Assembly (NCBI GenBank): GCA_020718965.1
Contig: DYRE01000001.1
Location: forward strand, 1-25,856
Length of the DNA: 25,856 bases
Origin: Desulfomonile tiedjei
GTDB taxonomy: Bacteria; Desulfobacterota; Desulfomonilia; Desulfomonilales; Desulfomonilaceae
Direction of reading: 5' to 3'
Shown one piece after another: positions 1 through 7,288 of the stretch; the first letter of the stretch is position 1; the number at the start of each line of letters is the position of its first letter. The position numbers were made by a program, and so were the translations under genes. The notes under the pieces are model-generated. The model was not told where the DNA came from and did not search any database. It saw only the letters and a list, made by a program, of their open reading frames with translations.

Positions 1-2
1 GA

Positions 3-230
3 GGAGAACTGGAAGCAGTCGCCATTGTAACAACACGATTCAGACCGTTCAAGATAGGAGATGTCACCGTGCACGAGGTAGGCATGCCATGGTGTTTTGG
101 ATGGATGGTTCCCAATAATGGAGGAGAAAGCGTAAACTTGCTCACCCCGAATGTTGGAGATCCCAACACCATGATCCCTGAATCAAAAGCGTTCATGGTC
201 AATGTGACCAAGATAGAAGGAGGAGCGTAA
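3..230 (+). CDS. fdhA: Formate dehydrogenase alpha (catalytic) subunit, C-terminal end only
   Basis: Partial gene entering from the left edge; about 75 codons remain in the frame that starts at base 3, ending in TAA at 228-230. The translation has the hallmarks of the C-terminal molybdopterin-dinucleotide-binding domain of formate dehydrogenases: an RFRPF segment, HEVGMPWCFGW, NLLTPNVGDP and PESKAF, then a short hydrophilic tail. In the family this domain closes over the bis-MGD cofactor of the Mo/W enzyme that oxidises formate to CO2. A Shine-Dalgarno sequence for the beta subunit overlaps its end and the next ATG begins one base after the stop, so the two are co-transcribed and probably translationally coupled. 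The Tat signal, the N-terminal FeS cluster and any selenocysteine codon lie outside the window. Confidence 0.88.
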   Translation, partial: GELEAVAIVTTRFRPFKIGDVTVHEVGMPWCFGWMVPNNGGESVNLLTPNVGDPNTMIPESKAFMVNVTKIEGGA

Positions 231-231
231 A

Positions 232-879
232 ATGTCTGAAGGATACTCGATTCTTGTGGACACCTCCAAATGCACGGCATGCCGTGGTTGCCAGATTGCC
301 TGCAAACAGTGGAATGGACTTCCAGCCACGGAAACCAAGAATCTAGGCACGTATGAAAATCCAGTCGACCTGTCGGCCGATACCTGGAAGATTGTGCGAT
401 TTTCTGAAGGAACAGTTCCAAGTGGGGCCCCTTTCTGGTACTTTTTTTCTGAACAATGCAGGCAGTGTCTCTCGCCAGGATGTATGGCCGAATCAGAAAA
501 GGGAGAAATTGTTCAAGATGAAAAGACAGGCGCTGTAATCTTCACTCCTAAAACTAAAAATCTGAACTACGAGGCGGCGCGTGAAGGTTGTCCTTATGAC
601 ATTCCTCGGCAAAACCCCAAGACCAAGGAACTTTTCAAATGCACAATGTGTTTTGACCGCATAACCAACAACATGATTCCCGCATGTGTGAAATCATGCC
701 CCACTGGGGCCATGGTTTTTGGTGAAAGGCCAAAAATTCTTGAACAGGTCAAGGCTAGAGTCCAGGAACTATCCAAGAAATATCCCAAGGCTCAAGCGAT
801 TAACCCTGACGAGGTAAGGGTCATCTATATTGTTACAGATGATCCCAAGAAATACTGGAAATTTGCAGCCGGAAAATAA
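232..879 (+). CDS. fdhB: Formate dehydrogenase iron-sulfur (beta) subunit
   Basis: 215-residue ferredoxin-like electron-transfer subunit that takes electrons from the catalytic subunit. Twelve cysteines fall in family positions: C14, C17, C20, C24; C76, C79, C84; C120; C137, C140; C152, C156. That is enough for three [4Fe-4S] clusters, the number known for soluble Desulfovibrio-type FdhB; the E. coli FdnH type has four. The second motif is CRQCLSPGCMAES, with Ser88 where a four-Cys motif would have its last Cys; C120 (EGCPYDIPR) probably completes that cluster. There is no C-terminal transmembrane anchor, unlike FdnH, so the FdhAB dimer is probably soluble and periplasmic, carried by the Tat signal of the alpha subunit and passing electrons to cytochrome c (inferred). 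Strong AAGGAGG-type ribosome site just upstream of ATG 232. A terminator follows at 923-958. Confidence 0.92.
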   Translation: MSEGYSILVDTSKCTACRGCQIACKQWNGLPATETKNLGTYENPVDLSADTWKIVRFSEGTVPSGAPFWYFFSEQCRQCLSPGCMAESEKGEIVQDEKTGAVIFTPKTKNLNYEAAREGCPYDIPRQNPKTKELFKCTMCFDRITNNMIPACVKSCPTGAMVFGERPKILEQVKARVQELSKKYPKAQAINPDEVRVIYIVTDDPKKYWKFAAGK

Positions 880-922
880 CCCGCAAATTAAATCCCTAAA
901 CCGGTTTTTGTTTTAATATCTA

Positions 923-958
923 GCCCCAAAGGTTGATCTAACCTAGGGGCTTTTTTTT
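923..958 (+). terminator. Rho-independent terminator after fdhB
   Basis: GCCCC (923-927) pairs with GGGGC (946-950), and the inner AGGTT (930-934) pairs with AACCT (940-944), separated by a small 2x1 internal loop and closed by GATCT. Eight T residues follow at 951-958. It lies about 45 bases after the fdhB stop, so it should end the formate dehydrogenase operon before fdhE. Confidence 0.85.
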
Positions 959-1021
959 CCTGTGCGTAAAAGGTATTATCCAACATTGGGTTAGGCGACG
1001 AAAAACACAAGGAGGAATCTT

Positions 1022-1933
1022 ATGGTCTCAAACGAGACGCTTCATCAGGCAACACAAACAATTCAAGATTCACTGAGCAGAATCAAAAGCGACATACCTC
1101 AACTATCAGGTGTAATAGATGCTTTTCAGGATTTACTCATCAATAGGGCGGTAGCAAGATCTAAACTACCCATTCCTGATTTCTCCGATGAAAAGGTTGA
1201 TGCAATGGGATTCTCCCAAGGGAAACCGGTGCTTCATGAAAGAAAAATCCATGTCGATAAGGATGCTGTTAAAGGTGTTTCGGAGTTGCTTCTTCCATCC
1301 ATGAGAAAAGGATTCCCCAAGCTTGACCCCTCGTTATCAAAACTTGAGTTATTTTTGAAGGAAAGCGGGTCTCACTTTGACGAACTGGTCCTATACATGG
1401 AATCAATCGCCATGCATGAACCAGACGACCTATCGAAAATACTGGATATTCCAGCTCTGGAATTACAGTTCATCTGTTTCGAATTGGCGAGGCCATTTGC
1501 TGAAAACCTCTCAGATAAAGTTTCGCCGCTTGTAAAAGATCTGACCTGGTTAAAAGGATACTGTCCCGTTTGCGGTTCGTGGCCCGCCGTTAGCTTCTGG
1601 AGGGGATCAGAGGGCAGAAGATTTCTGAGGTGTTCGTTTTGCGCCCACGAATGGTCTTACATGCGGACCCAGTGCCCTTTTTGCGAAAACAGCGATAACG
1701 AAAAGAGGGAGATCATCTTTTCTGAGGATCGGAATTTTGAACATGCCGAACTTTGCCACGCGTGCATGAAATATATAGTAGGGATAGACACAAGGAACAT
1801 GATAGCGGTTCCAGACCCTTCCGCAGCTCCATTGGGCCTAATATACCTGGACGTTCTGGCCCAGGATAGAGGTTTTCAACCTGGAGCGATATGTGCGTGG
1901 AACATTCTCGAGAAAACCGAGAAATCATTATAG
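1022..1933 (+). CDS. fdhE: FdhE-type formate dehydrogenase maturation protein
   Basis: 303 residues, close to E. coli FdhE (309). The C-terminal half carries four CxxC knuckles: C181/C184 (GYCPVCGSWP), C204/C207 (RCSFCAHEW), C218/C221 (QCPFCEN) and C245/C248 (LCHACMKY). This is the rubredoxin-like metal-binding arrangement of FdhE. In the family FdhE is a cytoplasmic accessory protein that binds the formate dehydrogenase catalytic subunit and is needed for active, exported respiratory formate dehydrogenase. The N-terminal half is helical and poorly conserved, as usual. The ATG at 1022 has a clear AGGAGG ribosome site seven bases upstream. It lies downstream of fdhAB but beyond a terminator, so it may have its own promoter or depend on read-through; no convincing promoter hexamers were found in the short gap. 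Confidence 0.9.
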   Translation: MVSNETLHQATQTIQDSLSRIKSDIPQLSGVIDAFQDLLINRAVARSKLPIPDFSDEKVDAMGFSQGKPVLHERKIHVDKDAVKGVSELLLPSMRKGFPKLDPSLSKLELFLKESGSHFDELVLYMESIAMHEPDDLSKILDIPALELQFICFELARPFAENLSDKVSPLVKDLTWLKGYCPVCGSWPAVSFWRGSEGRRFLRCSFCAHEWSYMRTQCPFCENSDNEKREIIFSEDRNFEHAELCHACMKYIVGIDTRNMIAVPDPSAAPLGLIYLDVLAQDRGFQPGAICAWNILEKTEKSL

Positions 1934-2028
1934 AGGGGCGGCGGTCTAAAGATAGGAATTTTATGGATGAACTGCCGAGCAACAATTCCGGATTGTGTAA
2001 ATGTATATTTTTATGAGACTCACGTTGT

Positions 2029-3081
2029 ATGCGAGAAATTAAACCCTCTAGTTCAATAGTTGTTCCTGTCCTTTTGATAGTCATCGCAATTTCAGGTTTG
2101 ATAGCTTCGACGTTTCTTTCGTCTTCCGCTTTCCTTACCGTCGCCTTGATCAGAGACTCTCTGCTATATCCATTGCTAAGGTTGTTCGTTTATCTCGGCA
2201 TAGGTCTCCTGGTTGGAGAATTCATAGAAACATTGGGATGGACGTCGAAGATTGCCGGTTGGATGAGGCCTCTCATCAGATGGGCGCATCTTAAGGATGA
2301 GAGTGGGGCCGTTTTTATCACCAGTTTTGTATCCGGCATAGGCGCCAACACTTTACTGATGACCTTTTATGAGAACGGCAAGATAAATCGGCGTGAAGTC
2401 ACCCTTACCTATCTTCTGAACACAGGTTTACCATTGTTCCTGCTGCACTTGCCGACTACATTTTTTCTTACTGCGACTCTGGCTGGCGCAGCGGGAATGG
2501 TTTATGTGGCAGTCACTTTGATTGCGGCAATGCTAAGAAGTGTAATTATTCTTATATATTGCCGTTTAAAGCTTCCTGATACCTGTTGGTCATGGAGTCC
2601 GCTGCTTGATGAAGCGCATCCGGAACCGGACCAACCCCTGAAAAGAATCCTGTTTAAATTCAGGTCCAGATTTTACAGGGTTGCTTTGTACACTTTTCCA
2701 ATATATGTGTTGGTTTTTCTCCTCAATCAGTGGGGGTTTTTCAGGTGGCTCAATTCCGGTTTTAGCCTTTGGATGACTAATGGCATGTTTCCTGTAGAGG
2801 CCACAGGTATGGTCATATTTTCTTTGACGGCCGAATTTGGAGCTGGTATGGCAACTGCAGGGGCATTGCTGGATCAAGGAGCTTTAAACACCAAGCAGGC
2901 GGCGCTGGCGCTGATCTTAGGCACTATCATTGCGACTCCCATAAGGGCGCTTAGACATCAATTCGCGACACATGTCGGTCTTTTCAGCCTGGGATTTGGC
3001 GCCAAACTCCTAGCGCTGAGCCAGGGGTTCAGGATAGTGAGTTTGACTCTTGTAGCGTTCGTTTACGCTATAATTTTTTAG
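2029..3081 (+). CDS. Nucleoside-recognition (Gate) domain integral membrane protein
   Basis: 350-residue polytopic membrane protein. Hydrophobic segments lie at about 10-30, 46-66, 125-150, 155-178, 216-236, 262-282, 290-308 and 330-350. The region after residue 50 (VYLGIGLLVGEFIE, then FVSGIGANTLLMTFYENGKI and LLNTGLPLFLLHLP) resembles the Gate/nucleoside-recognition fold found in nucleoside transporters, spore-maturation proteins and FeoB. A second Gate-like half follows a cytoplasmic loop rich in charged residues (about 180-210), with MFPVEATGMVIFSLTAEFGAG. Stand-alone proteins of this type are annotated as nucleoside recognition or permease-like, but their substrates are unknown; none is assigned here. 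There is no Shine-Dalgarno sequence before ATG 2029, so the start is uncertain. The flanking genes (fdhE, rsmD) give no functional hint. Confidence 0.75.
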   Translation: MREIKPSSSIVVPVLLIVIAISGLIASTFLSSSAFLTVALIRDSLLYPLLRLFVYLGIGLLVGEFIETLGWTSKIAGWMRPLIRWAHLKDESGAVFITSFVSGIGANTLLMTFYENGKINRREVTLTYLLNTGLPLFLLHLPTTFFLTATLAGAAGMVYVAVTLIAAMLRSVIILIYCRLKLPDTCWSWSPLLDEAHPEPDQPLKRILFKFRSRFYRVALYTFPIYVLVFLLNQWGFFRWLNSGFSLWMTNGMFPVEATGMVIFSLTAEFGAGMATAGALLDQGALNTKQAALALILGTIIATPIRALRHQFATHVGLFSLGFGAKLLALSQGFRIVSLTLVAFVYAIIF

Positions 3082-3149
3082 ATCAGAGTTTCATATTTGG
3101 TATTTCGAATTGAATTAGTCTGGATCATTTGGATACGCAAAGACACCCG

Positions 3150-3175
3150 ATGATCTCATGAATGCCGGAGATCAT
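3150..3175. other. Inverted repeat in the intergenic region before rsmD
   Basis: ATGATCTC (3150-3157) and GAGATCAT (3168-3175) form a perfect 8-bp stem with a 10-base loop. It is followed by AATGGCTGTTTCTTTTCT, too interrupted to be a good terminator tail. It could be a weak terminator for the upstream membrane protein or an operator. Nothing else was identified in 3082-3280. Confidence 0.4.
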
Positions 3176-3280
3176 AATGGCTGTTTCTTTTCTAATTATT
3201 GCGTAGTTAATAGGGATGGCAATTTGTGGCCTTGAACTTGATAAAATATTGGAACAAGTATATATAATAAGGTGTTGAAC

Positions 3281-3871
3281 GTGCGGATTATTTCGGGTAG
3301 CCTCAAAGGTAGACGTTTAACAGCGAGCGCAGGATCCAGAGTTCGACCTACTTCAGAGCGTGTTCGTGAGTCTCTTTTCAGCGTAATAGGGGATTATGTG
3401 ACAGGAATTGAAGCGCTGGATCTGTTTGCGGGTACCGGATCTCTTGGAATTGAGGCTTTAAGTCGCGGGGCTAAATCGGTCACTCTGGTAGAAAGGGACA
3501 GGAAGCTGGCGCAGAATCTTTATTCCCTGTGCTCGACTCTCGGTATTTTGCCTCAGGCGACAGTCATGAACATGGATGCAACAAAGGCCATAACCCTTCT
3601 GGCCAGACAAAAGTCGAAATTTGACATGATTTTTCTGGATCCACCCTATAATAGTGATTGGATACAAACTTTGTTCCGGCAGAATCTGTTTATTGATCTG
3701 GTGACGCCTGATGGATTTATAGTGGTTGAAACCGCAAAATATACAAACAGTGCGAGAATTATTGACCCCTTGACTTTTGAACAGGTATTTTCCAAATTGT
3801 ATGGCTCTTCACTTTTACAAATATTCAAGTTTGCCAAATCAGGGGTGACATTAAACACGGAGTCGAACTAA
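3281..3871 (+). CDS. rsmD: 16S rRNA (guanine-966-N2)-methyltransferase RsmD
   Basis: 196 residues from GTG 3281. It methylates N2 of G966 in 16S rRNA using S-adenosylmethionine, acting on assembled 30S particles. Visible motifs are the RsmD N-terminus MRIISGSLKGRRL, RPTSERVRESLFS (22-34), SAM-binding motif I LDLFAGTGSLGIEALSRGA (46-64), the acidic motif II LVERD (69-73) and the catalytic DPPY at 120-123. The frame can be opened at GTG 3272, but 3281 is preferred: AAGGTG lies about six bases upstream, and the protein then begins exactly as the family does. It starts a plus-strand run whose next gene, coaD, begins four bases after its stop, the common rsmD-coaD pairing in bacteria. Confidence 0.92.
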   Translation: MRIISGSLKGRRLTASAGSRVRPTSERVRESLFSVIGDYVTGIEALDLFAGTGSLGIEALSRGAKSVTLVERDRKLAQNLYSLCSTLGILPQATVMNMDATKAITLLARQKSKFDMIFLDPPYNSDWIQTLFRQNLFIDLVTPDGFIVVETAKYTNSARIIDPLTFEQVFSKLYGSSLLQIFKFAKSGVTLNTESN

Positions 3872-3875
3872 GACT

Positions 3876-4400
3876 ATGGTTAAAAAAGTAGCCATTTATC
3901 CTGGGACCTTTGACCCTTTTCACAACGGGCATTTAGAGATCATCAGGCGAGCTATGGGAGCCTTTGATCACATTGTAATAGCATTGGGAATGAATCCTGA
4001 AAAACAGACGCTATTTTCTTTGGAAGAGCGTTTAGACATGATTCGAAACACTGTCAACGGTGATCAGCGCATTTCAATTGACAGTTTTGAAGGGTTGTTA
4101 GTTAGGTATGCTGAAAAAAGAAAGGCGTGCGCCATAATAAGAGGTTTAAGAGCTGTTTCAGATTTTGAATACGAGTTTCAGTTGGCTCTAATGAATCGGA
4201 AACTAAGTCGAAAAATTGAAACATACTTTCTTATGACCGCCCACAGATATTTATATGTCAGCTCTAGAATAATAAAGGCAACCGTGTTTGCCGGAGGCTC
4301 TCCTGAAGGATTGGTTCCGGAGTACGTAATGAGAGTTCTCAAAGAAAGGTTTCCACAGATCGGGAATTCGCACGTAACAACTAACAAAGGTAGGAGATAA
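3876..4400 (+). CDS. coaD: Phosphopantetheine adenylyltransferase
   Basis: 174 residues. It catalyses the fourth step of coenzyme A biosynthesis, ATP + 4'-phosphopantetheine to dephospho-CoA + PPi. Nucleotidyltransferase signatures are visible: YPGTFDPFHNGHLEII with the HxGH motif at H16-H19, the loop IIRGLRAVSDFEYE (about 90-103) and the second ATP-binding motif YLYVSSRIIK with the following VFAGG. Length is slightly above the usual 160 because of a basic C-terminal tail. Cytoplasmic, normally hexameric. It starts four bases after rsmD and its stop is one base from the next ATG, so it is part of a single transcription unit. Confidence 0.95.
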   Translation: MVKKVAIYPGTFDPFHNGHLEIIRRAMGAFDHIVIALGMNPEKQTLFSLEERLDMIRNTVNGDQRISIDSFEGLLVRYAEKRKACAIIRGLRAVSDFEYEFQLALMNRKLSRKIETYFLMTAHRYLYVSSRIIKATVFAGGSPEGLVPEYVMRVLKERFPQIGNSHVTTNKGRR

Positions 4401-4401
4401 G

Positions 4402-5595
4402 ATGAATAGGATTCTATCCACGAGAGCCGCCGAATTAAAGCCTTCGGCCACACTTGCGATATCAGCGAAAGAAAAGGAACTCAAAAGCAAAGGCGTAGAT
4501 GTCATAGGGTTTGGGGCTGGTGAACCTGACTTTCCCACACCGATCAGAATAAGGGAAGCTGGAAAGAGGTCACTTGACAAAGGAGAGACATTTTATACCC
4601 CGGTAGCCGGGACACTGGAACTGAGAAAGGCGATAGCCGAAAGATTTTCTAAGGATTATGGCTTAAAATACGGGGTTGAAAACATCGTAGTTTCTTGTGG
4701 GGCAAAGCATAGCCTGTACAATATTTTCCAGGCCATCGTTGATCCAGGAGACGAGATAATGTGCCTTGCCCCTTACTGGGTTTCTTATCCTGAGATGGTG
4801 GCGTTGGCCGGAGGACGACCGGTTACAGTAGACACGTCTGCGGCTAGAGGCTTTGAGCCTGAAATTGAATCTATCTCTGACAAAATAGGCCCAGCGACTA
4901 AAGCTATAATTCTTAATTATCCGTCCAACCCTACTGGAGTCATGTATTCTATAGAATTTCTTGAAAAGTTGGCCGAACTCGTTGAGAAGAAGGATCTACT
5001 TGTTATTTCAGATGAAATTTACGATAAACTTCTTTTTGATGGTGGCAGCTATACGCCTTTTGCCACTATTCCGGGGATGAAACCCCGTACAGTTACTGTC
5101 AATGGTGTTTCGAAAACATACGCGATGACCGGCCTGCGGATTGGTTATCTGGCTGCGGATTCGATGGAAATTGTGAAAGCGACTACCAATATACAGAGTC
5201 AATCTACCTCCAACCCCAGCAACACGGCCCAAGCCGCCGCTGCTGAGGCGCTATCAGGACCGCAATCAGAAGTAATAGAAATGAGAAATATCTTCGAACG
5301 CCGCAGAGATCTAATGGTCGAACTCCTTGATCAAGTTCCTAAATTATCTTTTGTGAGGCCCCAAGGGGCATTCTATGTTTTTGTTAATATTTCTAATTTC
5401 TTGGGATCTAAGGGTATGCTTGGGTCCAGTGACTTTGCGGCTCACTTGCTGGAGAAATATCACGTCGCATGTGTTCCAGGAGGTCCTTTCGGATCTGATG
5501 ACCACATCCGCCTCTCTTTTGCCACCAAGGAAGATGTGATCATCGAGGGGATCAAAAGAATTAAAACCGCTTGCGAAGAACTGCGCCATGAGTGA
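4402..5595 (+). CDS. Class I/II pyridoxal-phosphate aminotransferase, aspartate aminotransferase type
   Basis: 397 residues, the normal length for the fold-type I, subgroup I-gamma aspartate aminotransferases (AspC/AspB). Key elements are GAGEPDFPTP (substrate-side loop, about 38-47), the NYPSNPTG motif that carries the PLP-ring Asn, SDEIYDKL with the pyridine-nitrogen Asp, and the Schiff-base lysine K238 in NGVSKTYAMTGLRIGY. Near the C-terminus HIRLSFA supplies the Arg that binds the substrate alpha-carboxylate. The family transfers amino groups between aspartate and 2-oxoglutarate, but close relatives use prephenate, so specificity cannot be fixed from sequence alone. GTAGGAGAT serves as ribosome site. 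Its last eight bases overlap the start of surE. Confidence 0.9.
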   Translation: MNRILSTRAAELKPSATLAISAKEKELKSKGVDVIGFGAGEPDFPTPIRIREAGKRSLDKGETFYTPVAGTLELRKAIAERFSKDYGLKYGVENIVVSCGAKHSLYNIFQAIVDPGDEIMCLAPYWVSYPEMVALAGGRPVTVDTSAARGFEPEIESISDKIGPATKAIILNYPSNPTGVMYSIEFLEKLAELVEKKDLLVISDEIYDKLLFDGGSYTPFATIPGMKPRTVTVNGVSKTYAMTGLRIGYLAADSMEIVKATTNIQSQSTSNPSNTAQAAAAEALSGPQSEVIEMRNIFERRRDLMVELLDQVPKLSFVRPQGAFYVFVNISNFLGSKGMLGSSDFAAHLLEKYHVACVPGGPFGSDDHIRLSFATKEDVIIEGIKRIKTACEELRHE

Positions 5596-6355
5596 TGAAC
5601 GACCATTAATCTTACTGACCAACGATGACGGGATTCATGCTGAAGGTTTGGCTCGCCTCAAGGAAATTGCAAGCACTCTTGGGGAAGTTGTAATAGTAGC
5701 CCCTGACAGAGAGCAGAGCGCTGTGGGGCACTCGATAACACTTTATGATCCCATCAAAGCTCATGAAGTCTACAAGGACGGTGTTTTATATGGTTTTTCA
5801 ATAGGTGGAACCCCGGCGGATTCGGTTAAACTCGCCTTACACTACCTGTTACCGAGGAAACCTGGCTTGGTGATCTCCGGGATAAACAACGGGGCAAACG
5901 TTGGCATAAACGTGCTTTATTCCGGAACGGTTTCTGCAGCGACAGAGGCGGCTATCCTCGGTGTGCCGGGTATTGCCGTTTCAATCGCAGCCAAGCGGAA
6001 CCCCCCGTTCGCAAATGTATTCCCTTTTGTTAGACAAATTGCATCGTGGGTACTTAAAAACAATCTGCCGTCGGGAGTAGCTTTGAATCTCAATGTTCCT
6101 GCAATCCCCCAGGAACAAATACAGGGACTAAAGGTAACTAGACAGTCACTAACGAGATTCCAGGAGACTTTTGAACGGCGAGAAGACCCTAGGGGAGATT
6201 CCTATTATTGGCTTTCCGGTGAGTCTCTTGCCTCGGTTGATGAAGAGGGAGTAGACATACTTTGTTTGAAAGAGGGTTTTGCCTCCGTTACTCCCCTTTA
6301 CTATGATCTCACCGCCCATAAGTATACGGAAGAATTAGCATGTGTACTGAGATAG
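5588..6355 (+). CDS. surE: 5'/3'-nucleotidase SurE (survival protein E)
   Basis: 255 residues. It is a metal-dependent nucleoside monophosphate phosphatase that also acts on short polyphosphate in characterised members. The N-terminal TNDDGIHAEG holds the metal-binding D13 and D14, S44 lies in REQSAVGHSIT, and N100 lies in VISGINNGANVG; together these are the SurE metal site. GTPADSVKLAL and LYSGTVSAATEA are also family hallmarks. It overlaps the aminotransferase by eight bases and rnc by sixteen, so the three are probably translationally coupled. In many proteobacteria surE lies beside pcm and rpoS, but that arrangement is not present here. Confidence 0.94.
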   Translation: MSDERPLILLTNDDGIHAEGLARLKEIASTLGEVVIVAPDREQSAVGHSITLYDPIKAHEVYKDGVLYGFSIGGTPADSVKLALHYLLPRKPGLVISGINNGANVGINVLYSGTVSAATEAAILGVPGIAVSIAAKRNPPFANVFPFVRQIASWVLKNNLPSGVALNLNVPAIPQEQIQGLKVTRQSLTRFQETFERREDPRGDSYYWLSGESLASVDEEGVDILCLKEGFASVTPLYYDLTAHKYTEELACVLR

Positions 6356-7098
6356 ACTTATCGTATCCATTTTCACCTGAAGATTTAAGAGAAATCGAAT
6401 TATCAATTGGTTATTCATTCCATGATCATGACAAATTGATTAATGCGTTGACTCGGAGGAGTTTTTGGCACGAAAACCGCTCTACCTGCACAGATAATAA
6501 TGAAAGAATGGAGTTCCTCGGGGACTCAATTCTTAATATGGTTGTTGCTTACATTTTGTATCTGGAATTCCCTGGAGCTGATGAAGGGGAGCTTCAGAAA
6601 AGACGCGCAAGTTTAGTCAAACAGAATTCGTTGGCTATAATTATGCGGGACCTGGATCTGGCAAAATTCATCCGAATGGGGAAAGGTGACGAAAGGTCAG
6701 GTTGTCGTGAAAGAAATTCAATCCTTGCTGATACACTGGAAGCCGTGATTGGAGCAGTTTTTCTGGATAGTGGCTACGAGGACGCCACCAATTTTATTCA
6801 TACCCATTTTCGAACTATGCTGGATAGCCTCAATGATGTCGCATGCTTCGAAGACTCTAAGAGTCTCCTCCAAGAGAGATCTCAGGCATTATTTGGAGTA
6901 ACTCCAGTTTATGCGGTGCTGGATGAAATTGGGGAAGAGCATTCGAGAATATTTCGGATGGGTGTTTTTCTGGGGGAGACGCTTCTTGCGGCCGGGGAAG
7001 GCCCAAACAAGAAAGAAGCGGCCCAGATGGCTGCATCAAAGGCGCTTTCCTCCAATGACTGGGAATTGATTCATGAAAAAAGAAAGAATGTTCTGTAA
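6340..7098 (+). CDS. rnc: Ribonuclease III
   Basis: 252 residues. It cleaves double-stranded RNA in rRNA precursor processing and mRNA turnover. The catalytic domain carries the signature NNERMEFLGDSILN with E55, E58 and D62, and DTLEAVIGAVFLDSG with the metal-binding D131 and E134. A double-stranded-RNA-binding domain occupies about 170-240 (SLLQERSQALFG, then GEGPNKKEAAQMAASKAL). The usual HxSYxNE lead-in is altered: RRSFWHENRSTCTDNNER has extra residues between the helix and the signature, without loss of catalytic residues. It overlaps surE by sixteen bases with a GGAAG ribosome site inside surE, and it ends the plus-strand housekeeping run. Confidence 0.93.
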   Translation: MCTEIDLSYPFSPEDLREIELSIGYSFHDHDKLINALTRRSFWHENRSTCTDNNERMEFLGDSILNMVVAYILYLEFPGADEGELQKRRASLVKQNSLAIIMRDLDLAKFIRMGKGDERSGCRERNSILADTLEAVIGAVFLDSGYEDATNFIHTHFRTMLDSLNDVACFEDSKSLLQERSQALFGVTPVYAVLDEIGEEHSRIFRMGVFLGETLLAAGEGPNKKEAAQMAASKALSSNDWELIHEKRKNVL

Positions 7099-7189
7099 TC
7101 TCTGCTGTAATGATTAGCGCCTGATCGGACTTTTCCTGCAGATTTCAACCTCAAATAGCTCTAAACCTTGTGGGCCTCACTGAAATTGG

Positions 7190-7227
7190 GTTGACTTGAC
7201 TTCATCAAGTTAACAAACTCATATCAT
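7190..7227 (+). promoter_or_regulatory. Possible promoter with overlapping palindrome upstream of the superoxide dismutase gene
   Basis: GTTGACTTGA (7190-7199) and TCAAGTTAAC (7205-7214) match at nine of ten paired positions around a five-base centre CTTCA. The palindrome contains two overlapping TTGACT hexamers (7191-7196 and 7196-7201) that could serve as -35 boxes. A weak -10, TCATAT at 7219-7224, is 17 bases from the second. A regulator bound here would cover the -35 region. The half-sites do not match the Fur or PerR consensus, and the five-base centre differs from the usual FNR/CRP spacing, so no regulator is named. Confidence 0.4.
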
Positions 7228-7288
7228 GAAGAATATTTACAACAATTATAACCCGATCCAATGATTTAACGCTAGAAAGGATGTAGTA

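Noticed and set aside
3232..3270. A promoter made of TTGATA (3238-3243) and TATATA (3261-3266) before rsmD
   Set aside because: Transcription would begin at or beyond the ribosome site, leaving almost no leader, so it is not claimed as a feature.
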